Assembly: GCF_003934165.1 (NCBI RefSeq)
Contig: NZ_ML133509.1
Span: forward strand, 313,928 to 377,927
DNA length: 64,000 nucleotides
Source: Borborobacter arsenicus
Lineage (GTDB): Bacteria; Pseudomonadota; Alphaproteobacteria; Rhizobiales; Rhizobiaceae
Direction of reading: 5' to 3'
This document shows positions 44,392 to 53,391 of this stretch, in pieces. Numbering within the stretch: the first letter of the stretch is position 1; the number at the start of each line of letters is the position of its first letter. The translations under genes were made by a program, and so were the position numbers. Below the pieces are notes generated by a model that was not told the DNA's origin, did no database searches, and worked only from the letters and a program-made list of their open reading frames with translations.

Positions 44392-46953
44392 TCAGTTTCG
44401 CGGCTTGAGGTTTTCCGGATCGTAGAGCGGCTTGTAGCCGACGCTGGCCACCTCGACCGGATAGGTCTCGCCGAAATATTCGACCGTCAGCTTGCGGCCC
44501 TCCTGGCAATAGGCCCATGGCAGATAGGCGAGCGCGATGTTCTTGCCGATGGTCGGGCCATAGGCGACCGAAGTCGTGTAGGAGCGGCGGCCAAGCTCAT
44601 CCACCAGCGTTTTTCCGGTTTCAGGGTCCATCACGGGCATGATGCCGACCGGATAGCGGGCAACGCCCTTTGAATCGACATTATCGGTCATGACGAGCGT
44701 GCACAGCGTTGCCGGCTGATGCGCCCGCGCCTTGTATTCCACATGCTTTGCCCTGCCACGGAAATCCGCCTCCTTGACCTTGGGGCGGGCCAGATCGGCC
44801 TCGAAGAGATTATATTCGGTCAGTAGGTCGGCATTCTGCAGGCGTAGGCTCTTTTCCATGCGGCGAGTATTGGCATAGGTCTCGACGCCGACAGCCATGA
44901 CGCCGGTCGAACGCAGTGCATCCCAGACGGCCAGGCCATCCTCATAGCGCATATGCAGTTCCCAACCCTGCTCGCCGACATAGGAGATACGGAAAGCCGT
45001 TACTTGCCTGCCAGCGATGCGAACCGGCTTGATCGCCGCGAAGGGGAAGTTTTCCAGCGACAGGCCTTCCGGGTCTTCCACCACCTTCTGCAGCGTCGTG
45101 CGGGCATTCGGGCCCCAGATGCCGACGGTAACATATTTCTCGGTCACATCGGTGATGGTGACGTCAAAGCCCTTATCCTGTGCCACCCGGCGCATGTAGT
45201 GGTAGTCACGCGGACCGGCATCGGCGCCATCAATGACGCGGCAGCGGTCTTCCATGCGGATCACGGTCAAATCCGCGCGCACCATGCCTTCGTCGTCGAG
45301 GAAGTGGGTGTAGATGCCCTTGCCCACCATGTTGTCGCCGCCGATCTTGGCCGCGCACAGCCACTCCATCAACGCGACGTGATCCGGGCCTTCGACGTCG
45401 ATGACCGCGAAATGCGACAGGTTGATGATGCCGCAATCTTCGCTCAGCGCGAGGTGCTCGGCATTGGAGACGCGCCAGAAATGGCGATTGTCCCACTCGT
45501 TTTCGCGCACCGGTACGCGGTCGCCATATTTTTCCAGCAGGTGCTCATTGGCGGCATAGCCATGGGCGCGCTCCCAGCCGCCGAGTTCCATGAAATAGCC
45601 GCCCAGTTCCTTCTCGCGCTCCCAGAAGGGCGAGCGGCGCACATTACGGCCCCCGCCGAAGGGCTCGCGCGGATGCACCGCCGGGTTATAGACCTTCATG
45701 GCGGTCTCGGTGCAGCGCTCCTCGATATGCTTTTCCTCAAGCTGGTGCGGCTGGAAGCGGGCATAGTCGATGCGGTTGTGATCGATCGACGTGCGGCCGT
45801 CCGTCATCCAGTCGGCAATCAGCTTGCCCATGCCGGGCCCGTCCTTGACCCAGATGGCGACGGCATACCACAGCCCCCTCACCTTCTGGCTCTCGCCCAT
45901 GGAAGGGCCGCCATCGGTGGTCACCTGCAACAGGCCGTTGAAGGAATGGCCCTCATTGTAGCCGAGTTCGCCAAGTATGGGCGTCAGCTCCATGGCGCGC
46001 TCCAGCGGCTCGATGATCTGCTCCATGTCGAGGTCGCGCTGCGATGGCGAAAGCCGGGCCTGATCCTTCTCCAGCAGATCGCGCGGATGGCAGAGACGCG
46101 GGTTGGTTTCCTCGTAATAGCCCCATTCGATCTGCCCACCCTCGGCGGTCTTGGGATCGCCCGTGTCGCGCATATAGGCCGAGTTGCCCTGATCGCGCAG
46201 CAGCGGCCAGCCGATCTCCTTGCCGGTACCGGCGAACTCCTCATACGGACCGAAGAAGGTGAGCGGATGGTCGATTGCCATGACCGGTAGGTCCTCGCCG
46301 GCCATTTCCGCGATCAGCCGGCCCCAGATGCCGGCGCAGACCACCACATGATCGGCTTTGATGGTGCCGCGGTTGGTCACGACGCCCTTGATGCGCCCAC
46401 CCTCGATCAGCAGCGACGTTGCCGACGTATTGGCGAAGGCCTTCAGCTTGCCTGAGGCTTCGGCCTGGTCGACCAGCTTGCCGGCGACCGTCTGCGAGCG
46501 CGGAATGACCAGACCTGCATCTGGGTCCCACAACCCGCCCTGGACCAGGCTCTCCTCGATCAGAGGAAACTTTTCCTTGATCTCGGCAGGTTCGATCAGG
46601 CGTGCGCGTGTGCCAAAGGCCTTGCCCGAGGCAACCTTGCGCTTGATCTCGTCCATGCGCGCATCGTCGCCCACGCGCGCCACCTCAAGGCCGCCGACGC
46701 GGGCGTAATGGCCCATCTTCTCGTAGAAGTCGATCGAGTAGAGCGTGGTCCAGCAGGACAGGAAATCATGGCTGGTAGCGTAGCAGAAGTCAGATGCATG
46801 CGCGGTCGAGCCGATGTCGGTGGGGATTCCGGACTTGTCGATGCCGACAATATCGTCCCATCCGCGTTCGATCAGATGATGGGCGATCGAAGCGCCGACG
46901 ATACCGCCCAGCCCGATGATGACGACCTTCGCCTGTTCCGGAAATCCTGCCAT
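44392..46953 (-). CDS. FAD-dependent dimethylglycine/sarcosine dehydrogenase-like protein
   Basis: An 853-residue flavoprotein: N-terminal FAD-binding DAO domain (residues 1 to about 400; VVIIGLGGIVGASIAHHL) followed by a GcvT/aminomethyltransferase-type folate domain (about 430-853). The segment GSTAHASDFC keeps a His at the place where dimethylglycine dehydrogenase carries its covalent FAD (GSTWHA), so covalent attachment is likely. Such enzymes demethylate dimethylglycine or related N-methyl amines and pass the carbon to tetrahydrofolate. ATG at 46953 (MAGFPEQAKV) is chosen as it begins just before the FAD motif. The exact substrate is not certain. Confidence 0.86.
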   Translation of the reverse strand: MAGFPEQAKVVIIGLGGIVGASIAHHLIERGWDDIVGIDKSGIPTDIGSTAHASDFCYATSHDFLSCWTTLYSIDFYEKMGHYARVGGLEVARVGDDARMDEIKRKVASGKAFGTRARLIEPAEIKEKFPLIEESLVQGGLWDPDAGLVIPRSQTVAGKLVDQAEASGKLKAFANTSATSLLIEGGRIKGVVTNRGTIKADHVVVCAGIWGRLIAEMAGEDLPVMAIDHPLTFFGPYEEFAGTGKEIGWPLLRDQGNSAYMRDTGDPKTAEGGQIEWGYYEETNPRLCHPRDLLEKDQARLSPSQRDLDMEQIIEPLERAMELTPILGELGYNEGHSFNGLLQVTTDGGPSMGESQKVRGLWYAVAIWVKDGPGMGKLIADWMTDGRTSIDHNRIDYARFQPHQLEEKHIEERCTETAMKVYNPAVHPREPFGGGRNVRRSPFWEREKELGGYFMELGGWERAHGYAANEHLLEKYGDRVPVRENEWDNRHFWRVSNAEHLALSEDCGIINLSHFAVIDVEGPDHVALMEWLCAAKIGGDNMVGKGIYTHFLDDEGMVRADLTVIRMEDRCRVIDGADAGPRDYHYMRRVAQDKGFDVTITDVTEKYVTVGIWGPNARTTLQKVVEDPEGLSLENFPFAAIKPVRIAGRQVTAFRISYVGEQGWELHMRYEDGLAVWDALRSTGVMAVGVETYANTRRMEKSLRLQNADLLTEYNLFEADLARPKVKEADFRGRAKHVEYKARAHQPATLCTLVMTDNVDSKGVARYPVGIMPVMDPETGKTLVDELGRRSYTTSVAYGPTIGKNIALAYLPWAYCQEGRKLTVEYFGETYPVEVASVGYKPLYDPENLKPRN

Positions 46954-47175
46954 TTTCCCTGACTCCGAGATGGAATTTTCCGGCACACTATAGAGCGGTA
47001 CGGCTCGATTACAGCCTGTTTGCGACACCGCACAAACGCACCGCGACTTGACCGAACACAGGCCATGTCGCGCTGTGGCCAGCTTGGCCGACAAGGTTAA
47101 CATTTTCATCGCTATTTACGGATAAGCAGAAACAATGATTGGGATTTCAATCCCAGCGGCCCTTGGAAGCCTATT

Positions 47176-48945
47176 ATGACCTCAACTGCCAAAAACACGA
47201 CAGCGACCGGTGCGTCCGGCGTCTTTGCACTGTTGAAATCGCCCCTGGCGCTACTGGCGATCGCGCTTCTGTTCGTCTTCACACTGCTTACACTGCCGAT
47301 CATTTTGCCGATCGGTCCGATGTACTGGGATGTTTTCCTCTATTACGATGCCGCAAACAGAATTTTCGACGGCCAGGTGCCAGTCACAGATTTTTTCACG
47401 CCTGTTGGTCCGCTTGGCTATTATTTGTTTGCCGGTTGGCTGGCGATATTCCCGAATGCCCAGCCCGTGCTCCTGGCGCATTGGTCATTGCTTGCCGTAA
47501 CCGCGCCGCTGATGGCACTTTTGGTTTGGCATGTGGATCAGCGATCGCGCGGCACCGCGTTTGCGCTGCTGATACCGTTCCTTGTTTTCGCGCTGCTGCC
47601 CTTCAATACGCGCGAGTTTTATCCCTTCCCGGGGTCGGATGGCTTCGGCATCTATAATCGCCAGGCCAGCGAGGTCTTGTATATCCTGGTAGCGGCACTG
47701 TTCTTCGTGCGCGACCGCCGCCTGCTGACGATACTCATCACCGCCTCCATGTCCGCGCTGTTCTTCCTCAAGATCACCGGCTTCGTCGCCGGCGGCATAA
47801 TCGCCGCCTATGCGCTTCTTTCGGGCCGGGTGACGTGGAGGATCGCCATCCTGTGCTCGCTCATCTTCTTTGCAGTGCTGGCCGGCATAGAATTGTCCAG
47901 CGGACTGGCCAGCCAGTATATCTTCGACATCATGAGCCTCGTTGCCATGAACAAGGGAACCTTGCTGCCGCGCTTCCTCCAGGCCACCTCCCTCAATTTC
48001 GGCATCGTGGCGACCGCGGGCAGCCTGGCCCTTCTCCTTCTATGGTCGGATCGACGGAGTTTAACCTCCGGCGTTTTTGGCGGGCAACAGACCTCGCGCG
48101 CCGGTACATCACCGGCGCTGCTTACGCATGACGGTCCATGGCTTCTCGTGGTTCTTTTCGCGGGCATCCTTTTTGAAACGCAGAACACCGGAAGCCAGGC
48201 GCTGATCTTCCTGTGGCCGGTGCTGCTTTCCGCCTTCCTCAAGACGGGCAAGCTCGTGGATCGCCCTATACTCGTGCTTTTGATCATGGCGCTGGTCGCC
48301 GCAACCGCATTGCCGCCAGCCGTTCGCGTTGCAGAGCGCGCGGCACGCACCTATGTCGGCGCGTTGAAGAATGTGCCCCTGGAACACCGCAATCTGAAAA
48401 CGCTCGGCGCCGTCGACATGCGCACGGAAGTCGCCACGCGCACCGAGCATATGCTGCGCTTATATCCAGAGCTCCGGGCGCCATTCGAAGAACTCGTCGC
48501 CGCGGGCGAACTGCCGACGCCGATGCTCTATTCCGACTTCGATTTCCAGATCAGCTATCTGAGCGCAGTTGACATCGCCATCGAATCCATCCGGGGCCTA
48601 GAGGCCCGGCGCGGCATTCATTTCGATACCATCATGTCGCTGAACTTCGTCAATCCGTTTCCATGGCTCATGGAACGCTCGGCCCCGCTCTACATCGCAA
48701 TCGGTGCCGACCCGATGCGCGCGGTCCCCGATCCTGGCTCCCAGGAGGAGAATGCGGTCACAGACACCGACCTGGTGCTGTACCCGACCTGCCCTCCGAC
48801 CACGGCAAACGCGTTGCTCTACGACATGTACAAGGACGCGCTGACCAAGCACCGCCGCATCAGGCTGGATCAATGCTACGACGCTTTCATCCACCCAAAA
48901 TTCGAGGCATCACTTGGCTCGGATCCGGGCTTGCCAAGTCAATAA
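47176..48945 (+). CDS. GT-C-type multi-pass membrane glycosyltransferase-like protein
   Basis: A 589-residue membrane protein with about ten spans in its first 400 residues and a C-terminal soluble domain of about 190. After the first span comes MYWDVFLYYDAANRIFDGQ and PVTDFFTPVGPLGYYLF, the acidic D-D pattern in the first extracytoplasmic loop of GT-C glycosyltransferases (ArnT, Pmt, arabinosyltransferase type), which use lipid-phosphate sugars as donors. I recognise no close characterised family. It faces the aminotransferase-epimerase operon across a shared terminator and probably uses that cluster's lipid-linked sugar. Function inferred. Confidence 0.7.
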   Translation: MTSTAKNTTATGASGVFALLKSPLALLAIALLFVFTLLTLPIILPIGPMYWDVFLYYDAANRIFDGQVPVTDFFTPVGPLGYYLFAGWLAIFPNAQPVLLAHWSLLAVTAPLMALLVWHVDQRSRGTAFALLIPFLVFALLPFNTREFYPFPGSDGFGIYNRQASEVLYILVAALFFVRDRRLLTILITASMSALFFLKITGFVAGGIIAAYALLSGRVTWRIAILCSLIFFAVLAGIELSSGLASQYIFDIMSLVAMNKGTLLPRFLQATSLNFGIVATAGSLALLLLWSDRRSLTSGVFGGQQTSRAGTSPALLTHDGPWLLVVLFAGILFETQNTGSQALIFLWPVLLSAFLKTGKLVDRPILVLLIMALVAATALPPAVRVAERAARTYVGALKNVPLEHRNLKTLGAVDMRTEVATRTEHMLRLYPELRAPFEELVAAGELPTPMLYSDFDFQISYLSAVDIAIESIRGLEARRGIHFDTIMSLNFVNPFPWLMERSAPLYIAIGADPMRAVPDPGSQEENAVTDTDLVLYPTCPPTTANALLYDMYKDALTKHRRIRLDQCYDAFIHPKFEASLGSDPGLPSQ

Positions 48946-48967
48946 AAAAGCCGGGCGAGCCCGGCTT
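48944..48967. terminator. Bidirectional terminator
   Basis: AAAAAGCCGGGC/GCCCGGCTTTT with a 2-nt loop, flanked by A-run and T-run, lies between the convergent GT-C gene and the aminotransferase gene and reads as a terminator in both directions. Confidence 0.85.
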
Positions 48968-48993
48968 TTCAAGCGCGCTCCTTTTTCGATCGC

Positions 48994-50469
48994 CTATTTC
49001 ATCTGGCTTTTGACGAAATCCTTGACGATCGCAACGATGCCGCGTGACAGCAGGCTGTCGAGCGCGTCGGCGAACTGGTCGACATGCTCGCGCTGACAGA
49101 TCAGCGGCGGCAGCAGGCGGATGACATTGCGGTTATACTCGGTGAAGGCAACCAGCACATCATAGTCGCGAAGCAGCAGCGCCCCGACGAAGCCCGACAG
49201 CGAGCCCTTCAGCTTGTCGTCAAGCACGCCGACAACCGGCCGCAGCACCATGGGCAGGGTCTGCGAGAAATCATGGAATTCGAGGCCGACCATGAAGCCT
49301 TGGCCACGAACGTCCTTGATGATCTTGGGATATTTCGCCTGCAGTTGCCGCAGCCGTAGCAGCAGATAGTCACCGGTGACGGCGGCGTTATCGATCAGCC
49401 CCTCGTCATAGAGCACGTTGAGCGTTTCGATCGCCGTGATCGAGGCCTCGCCGATGCCGCCGAAGGTGGCGGCCGCATGGATCATCGCAGTCTTGGGCGT
49501 GCCATAGGCCTTCATATAGACGTCGTGGCGCGCGATCATCGCGGCCATGGCCGATTTGCCGCCGCCGAGCGACTTGGCGACTGCCGTGATGTCGGGCACC
49601 ACGCCGAAATGCTCGAAGGCGTAGAAGCGGCCGGAGCGGCCGACACCGCACTGCACCTCATCGGCAATCCACAGCACGCCATACTGGTCGCACAGCGCCC
49701 GCAGCTTCTGCCAATAGCCATCCGGCGCCTGGATGATACCGCCGCCACCCTGGATCGTTTCCAGCACGATGACGCCGATCTGCGGATCGGAACGGAAGGC
49801 GTTTTCCACCGCCTCTATGTCGCCGAAGGGAATGCGCAGCGTGTTGTCGATAAGCTTGAACTCGCCCCGGTAGAGCTGGCCGTCGGTGACCGACAGCACG
49901 CCCCTTGTCTTTCCGTGGAAGGAATTCTCCGCATAGACGATTTTCGGCCGCTTCGGCCCGGCCGCGCGTTCGCCAAGCTTGATGGCCGCCTCCATCGCCT
50001 CCGACCCGGAAGAGCCGAGAAACACCATATCGAGATCGCCAGGTGAAATCTGCGCAAGGTTATGAGCCAGCGCCGCCGCATATTGCGACATGAAGGCGAT
50101 GGCGATCTCGTGCCGGTTCTCCTCCTGGAACTTCTTGCGCGCGGCCAGGATGCGCGGATGGTTGTGGCCGAGCGCCAGCGACCCGAAGCCGCCGAAGAAG
50201 TCCAGTATCCTGCGCCCGTTCTGGTCGGTGTAGAACATGCCCTCGGCACGTTCGATCTTCACCTTGTGAAAGCCGAGCAGCTTCATGAAATGCAGCTGGC
50301 CGGGATTGAGATGCGCCTTGAACAGGTCGGTCATGCGCGCGACATCCATCGCATTGGCCTGCTCGACGCTGAGCAGTGCGGGCTTGGCAAGCTGTGCCGC
50401 CGGCGAGAGGCTCGGCGCTGCGACGACGGCGCGGCCATCGGCCGTGCTCGGTTTGGTCATGACTGTCAT
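48994..50469 (-). CDS. Class-III PLP aminotransferase
   Basis: A 491-residue class-III aminotransferase: GRRILDFFGGFGSLALGHNHP, the PLP-contact region FLGSSGSEAMEAAIKL, WIADEVQCGVGRSGRF with the ring-nitrogen Asp, and the Schiff-base Lys in AVAKSLGGG. These enzymes use omega-amino donors and ketone or aldehyde acceptors (acetylornithine, putrescine, or the hopanoid enzyme HpnO). The C-terminal domain is intact. It follows the epimerase by 11 bp. Its place in a sugar-lipid cluster suggests it aminates a sugar carbonyl; this is inference. Confidence 0.82.
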   Translation of the reverse strand: MTVMTKPSTADGRAVVAAPSLSPAAQLAKPALLSVEQANAMDVARMTDLFKAHLNPGQLHFMKLLGFHKVKIERAEGMFYTDQNGRRILDFFGGFGSLALGHNHPRILAARKKFQEENRHEIAIAFMSQYAAALAHNLAQISPGDLDMVFLGSSGSEAMEAAIKLGERAAGPKRPKIVYAENSFHGKTRGVLSVTDGQLYRGEFKLIDNTLRIPFGDIEAVENAFRSDPQIGVIVLETIQGGGGIIQAPDGYWQKLRALCDQYGVLWIADEVQCGVGRSGRFYAFEHFGVVPDITAVAKSLGGGKSAMAAMIARHDVYMKAYGTPKTAMIHAAATFGGIGEASITAIETLNVLYDEGLIDNAAVTGDYLLLRLRQLQAKYPKIIKDVRGQGFMVGLEFHDFSQTLPMVLRPVVGVLDDKLKGSLSGFVGALLLRDYDVLVAFTEYNRNVIRLLPPLICQREHVDQFADALDSLLSRGIVAIVKDFVKSQMK

Positions 50470-50480
50470 CGAGATTTCTC

Positions 50481-51488
50481 CTATTCGGCCGGAACGTGAC
50501 TGGCTGCCAGCGCCTGGCCGGACTTCTTGGCGCGATATTCGTCGTAGGCGGCGATCAGCATGTCCTCGTCGCGGTATTGCGGCACCCAGCCGAGGTCGCG
50601 CTTGGCCTTAGAGACATCGAGAATGCACATCTCGTCGGCGATCAGATATTGCTCAGGGTCCATGATCGGCATGTTGATCAGGTCGAACAGGTCGAGCGTG
50701 CGCTTCACCGCCCAGGCCGGCGTGGGCAGGAGGATCGACTTCGATCCGGCATGCCTGACCAGATCGCCCAGCAGCTTGCGCACCGGCGGCGGGTTGAGCG
50801 AGCCGAGATTATAGGCCTCGTTGGGAACGCCGGCCTTCCAGGCGGCACGCGCCGCTTCAGCGCAGTCAAACACCGAAATGAACTGATAAGGGTTCTTGCC
50901 CGAGCCGATCATCGGCACCGGCAGGTTCCAATCGATCAGCTTGAACAGCTTCTCCAATATGCCGAGCCGTCCGGGGCCGATGATAAGGCGCGGGCGAAAC
51001 AGCGAGATGCGCATGCCGCGCTCGCGCCACTCGGCCGCCATCTCCTCGGTCTTCAGCTTCGACAGGCCATATTCGCCAAGCGGCACGGCCGGATGGTCCT
51101 CGGTCTGGGGATAGGTATAGGTGTGGCCGTAGACCATGTCGGTCGTGTAGTGGACGAACCGAGCCGCGCCGGCCTTGTCCATCGCCTGGATGATATGCTG
51201 CGTGCCATGCACATTCACCGGCCAGAAGAAATCGTGCCGCTTGGCGCGTACCTGCAGCGGCGACAACATCTTGGCCGAGACATTGTAGACCATATCGTCC
51301 GACTTGATCCCCACGGCCGCCACGGCCGAAGGGTCGGTCACGTCGCAATGAACGAAATGCGCGGTGCGGTAGTGCGCGAGCTCGCTCCTGACGATGTCGG
51401 CGACGATCACCTCCTCGCCTTCGGCAAGCAGTTTGGGTGCAAGATGGCGACCGACAAAGCCGTCGCCTCCGAAAATGATATGTCTCAT
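50481..51488 (-). CDS. NAD-dependent sugar epimerase/dehydratase-like protein
   Basis: A 335-residue extended short-chain dehydrogenase: Rossmann GGDGFVGRHL at residues 7-16, DVTD acidic pocket, and catalytic YGLSK (Tyr-x-x-x-Lys), with TTDMVYG in place of the usual Ser region. C-terminal substrate domain includes RPRLIIGPGRLG and YNLGS. ATG at 51488 overlaps the transporter stop by four bases. It resembles UDP-sugar or hopanoid-associated (HpnA-type) epimerases; the substrate is unknown. Encoded between the small transporter and the aminotransferase. Confidence 0.85.
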   Translation of the reverse strand: MRHIIFGGDGFVGRHLAPKLLAEGEEVIVADIVRSELAHYRTAHFVHCDVTDPSAVAAVGIKSDDMVYNVSAKMLSPLQVRAKRHDFFWPVNVHGTQHIIQAMDKAGAARFVHYTTDMVYGHTYTYPQTEDHPAVPLGEYGLSKLKTEEMAAEWRERGMRISLFRPRLIIGPGRLGILEKLFKLIDWNLPVPMIGSGKNPYQFISVFDCAEAARAAWKAGVPNEAYNLGSLNPPPVRKLLGDLVRHAGSKSILLPTPAWAVKRTLDLFDLINMPIMDPEQYLIADEMCILDVSKAKRDLGWVPQYRDEDMLIAAYDEYRAKKSGQALAASHVPAE

Positions 51489-51919
51489 TGGACGAACTCG
51501 CTGGTTTGAGTGGATGTGGAGGAAGAGGCCACCGTCGTGTCGCGGTGCGACCGGTCGCTCTGGGCAATCAGCACAGTGCCGACGCAGATGAGTGCGATCC
51601 CGGCAATCCGCCAGGCATTGAGGTCCTCGCGAAAGATGAAATAGGCAAAGACCGCCACCGCGACATAGGCCAGGCTGAGGAACGGATAGGCAAAGGACAG
51701 CTCTACCTTGGACAGCACATAGAGATGCGAAGCCATGGAAATGACGAAGGTGCACAGCCCGAGGAAAACCCACGGACTGAAGACGATCTGGAGCATCCTG
51801 ATGATCGGATTGACGCCTTCGAATGAAACCGCCCCAAGCGACAGCATCCCTTGCTTCAACATAAGTTGGGCTGCCGCATTGGTCATGACCGTGAACAGTA
51901 TGAATCCTATGTATTTCAT
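51485..51919 (-). CDS. Small EamA/SMR-like membrane transporter
   Basis: A 144-residue protein with four spans (YIGFILFTVMTNAAAQLMLKQG, VFLGLCTFVISMASHLYVLS, FAYPFLSLAYVAVAVFAYFIF, WRIAGIALICVGTVLIAQS), like the ArnE/ArnF or EmrE half-size DMT proteins. The motif SKVELSFAYPFLSLAYV and the LNAWRIAGIALICVGT ending fit the undecaprenyl-phosphate-aminoarabinose flippase branch. In this cluster a flippase for a polyprenyl-phosphate sugar is the likely role. Its stop overlaps the epimerase start by four bases. Confidence 0.82.
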   Translation of the reverse strand: MKYIGFILFTVMTNAAAQLMLKQGMLSLGAVSFEGVNPIIRMLQIVFSPWVFLGLCTFVISMASHLYVLSKVELSFAYPFLSLAYVAVAVFAYFIFREDLNAWRIAGIALICVGTVLIAQSDRSHRDTTVASSSTSTQTSEFVQ

Positions 51920-51972
51920 CTTTCCCCGCTATCTGCCGGACGCTCTATTATAAACTCGAAAATATTCCGTGA

Positions 51973-52007
51973 AACAACGAGCGCATTTCTTTCTGAATAT
52001 CGTTGTT
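51973..52007. promoter_or_regulatory. Inverted repeat between DprE1-like gene and transporter operon
   Basis: AACAACGA (51973-51980) and TCGTTGTT (52000-52007) form an 8-bp perfect inverted repeat with a 19-nt loop, in the 113-bp A+T-rich gap after the DprE1-like stop and before the transporter gene. It could be an operator or a terminator; it has no T-run. Confidence 0.45.
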
Positions 52008-52032
52008 CATTGATAACCGGGGCTGGCCCTTT

Positions 52033-53391
52033 TCATTCGGCCGCCTGCGGAATGTTCGTCTTCGTCAAGGCAAGCCGCCCGGCTGTCCGCATCCAGAAAC
52101 TCGACATGAAAGCCGGATCGCGCAGTGCTTCCAGTTCCCGCCAACCCGGAAAAGAGGCGGCGAAAGTCTCGGCACTCATGCGCGCGTCCTTGTAGGGATT
52201 GACCGCGCCGCCAGCGTCCATCGTTATGGCGTCCAGCTCTTTCAGCACCGCCAGCGTCGAGGCTCCGCGATTGGGGAAGTCCAGCGTCAGCGTATAGCCG
52301 GGCCGCGGAAACGACATCAGGCCGGGCGAACGCACCGCACCGAAGCGCTTCAACACGGTCAGGAACGAACTCTGCCCCGCCTTTTTTGTCGCAGCCAGCA
52401 AGGCGGGAATGGCTGTTCGGGCAGCTTCTTCTGCAACCACGCTTTGATGCTGGAACAGGCCGCGCGGCCCGTAGAGGCGGTTCCAGTTGCTGAGGCCATC
52501 GAGCGGGAAGAAGAATTTCTGGTAGGCAACGTCATGCGGTTCGTTCTGCCTGCCCTTCAGCATGCGGTAGGCCGTATTAAAAGCCTTGAGAACCGGCCGG
52601 TTGAGCAGGTTGACAGGCGGCTGGAACGGGACACCGAGCAGGCTTTTTGCGCCTGCAGCCGAACGAGCACCGGACGCGGCGTGATTGCCGATCATCAGCA
52701 GGCCACGCCCTGCCCCATGCGCCGCCGCCAGTTGGTCTATCCAGGCGACTGCATATTCGTTGGCCGATTCTGCTTCCTCGACACTATCAAAGAATTCGCC
52801 AAGGTCGCGGAATGGCGCCACCCGTTCCAGAATGTCGAGCGACGGCACGCGCATCAGGCGGATCGTCGCCGTCAGGATCAGTCCCGTCAGGCCAAGCCCG
52901 CCGATCGTCGCACGAAACAGGGGCGCGTTCTCGGTGTTGGAGCAATTGTAGGTCTTGCCATCGGAACGCAGCAAGGTGAAGGACTCGACATGGCAGCCAA
53001 AGGTGCCGCGTCGGTGGTGGTTCTTGCCGTGCACATCATTGGCTATCGCCCCGCCAAGCGTGACGAATTGCGTGCCCGGCACCACTGCCGGGAAGAAGCC
53101 ATGCGGCGCGACATGGGCAATGATGTCGCAAAGCAGCGTGCCGGCTTCGGCCTCCAGCAATCCGGTCGCGGCATCGAAAGAAAGGATATGACTCAGCGAG
53201 CGCATTTCGACGATGCTGCCGGCACCGTTCTGGCAGGTATCGCCGTAGGACCGGCCATTACCATAGGCCAGCAACGACGCGGGCGCCGCAGCGCCGCCTT
53301 TCAGCAGGCCGATGGCGTCGCCGGCCGCCATTGCCTGTCCGGCCGCTGGCGTGGCCATCCCAAAGCTTGCATAAACGTCGCTCATGGCCAT
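52033..53391 (-). CDS. DprE1-like FAD-dependent sugar oxidase
   Basis: A 452-residue PCMH/VAO flavoenzyme: FAD pyrophosphate loop YGNGRSYGDT, FVTLGGAIANDVHGKNHHRRG matching the DprE1 block around GGAIAxDIHGKNHH, and the C-terminal PYKDARMSAETF keeping the Lys equivalent to the catalytic Lys418 of mycobacterial DprE1. That enzyme oxidises decaprenyl-phosphoryl-ribose at C2. At the position of mycobacterial Cys387 the local alignment GYTLTLDF has Thr. Its ATG overlaps the HAD-UbiA stop. It probably oxidises the lipid-linked pentose made by that protein. Confidence 0.83.
   Translation of the reverse strand: MAMSDVYASFGMATPAAGQAMAAGDAIGLLKGGAAAPASLLAYGNGRSYGDTCQNGAGSIVEMRSLSHILSFDAATGLLEAEAGTLLCDIIAHVAPHGFFPAVVPGTQFVTLGGAIANDVHGKNHHRRGTFGCHVESFTLLRSDGKTYNCSNTENAPLFRATIGGLGLTGLILTATIRLMRVPSLDILERVAPFRDLGEFFDSVEEAESANEYAVAWIDQLAAAHGAGRGLLMIGNHAASGARSAAGAKSLLGVPFQPPVNLLNRPVLKAFNTAYRMLKGRQNEPHDVAYQKFFFPLDGLSNWNRLYGPRGLFQHQSVVAEEAARTAIPALLAATKKAGQSSFLTVLKRFGAVRSPGLMSFPRPGYTLTLDFPNRGASTLAVLKELDAITMDAGGAVNPYKDARMSAETFAASFPGWRELEALRDPAFMSSFWMRTAGRLALTKTNIPQAAE

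Noticed and set aside
44953-46290. A 445-codon frame opposite the dimethylglycine-dehydrogenase-like gene
   Set aside because: Shadow frame without motifs.
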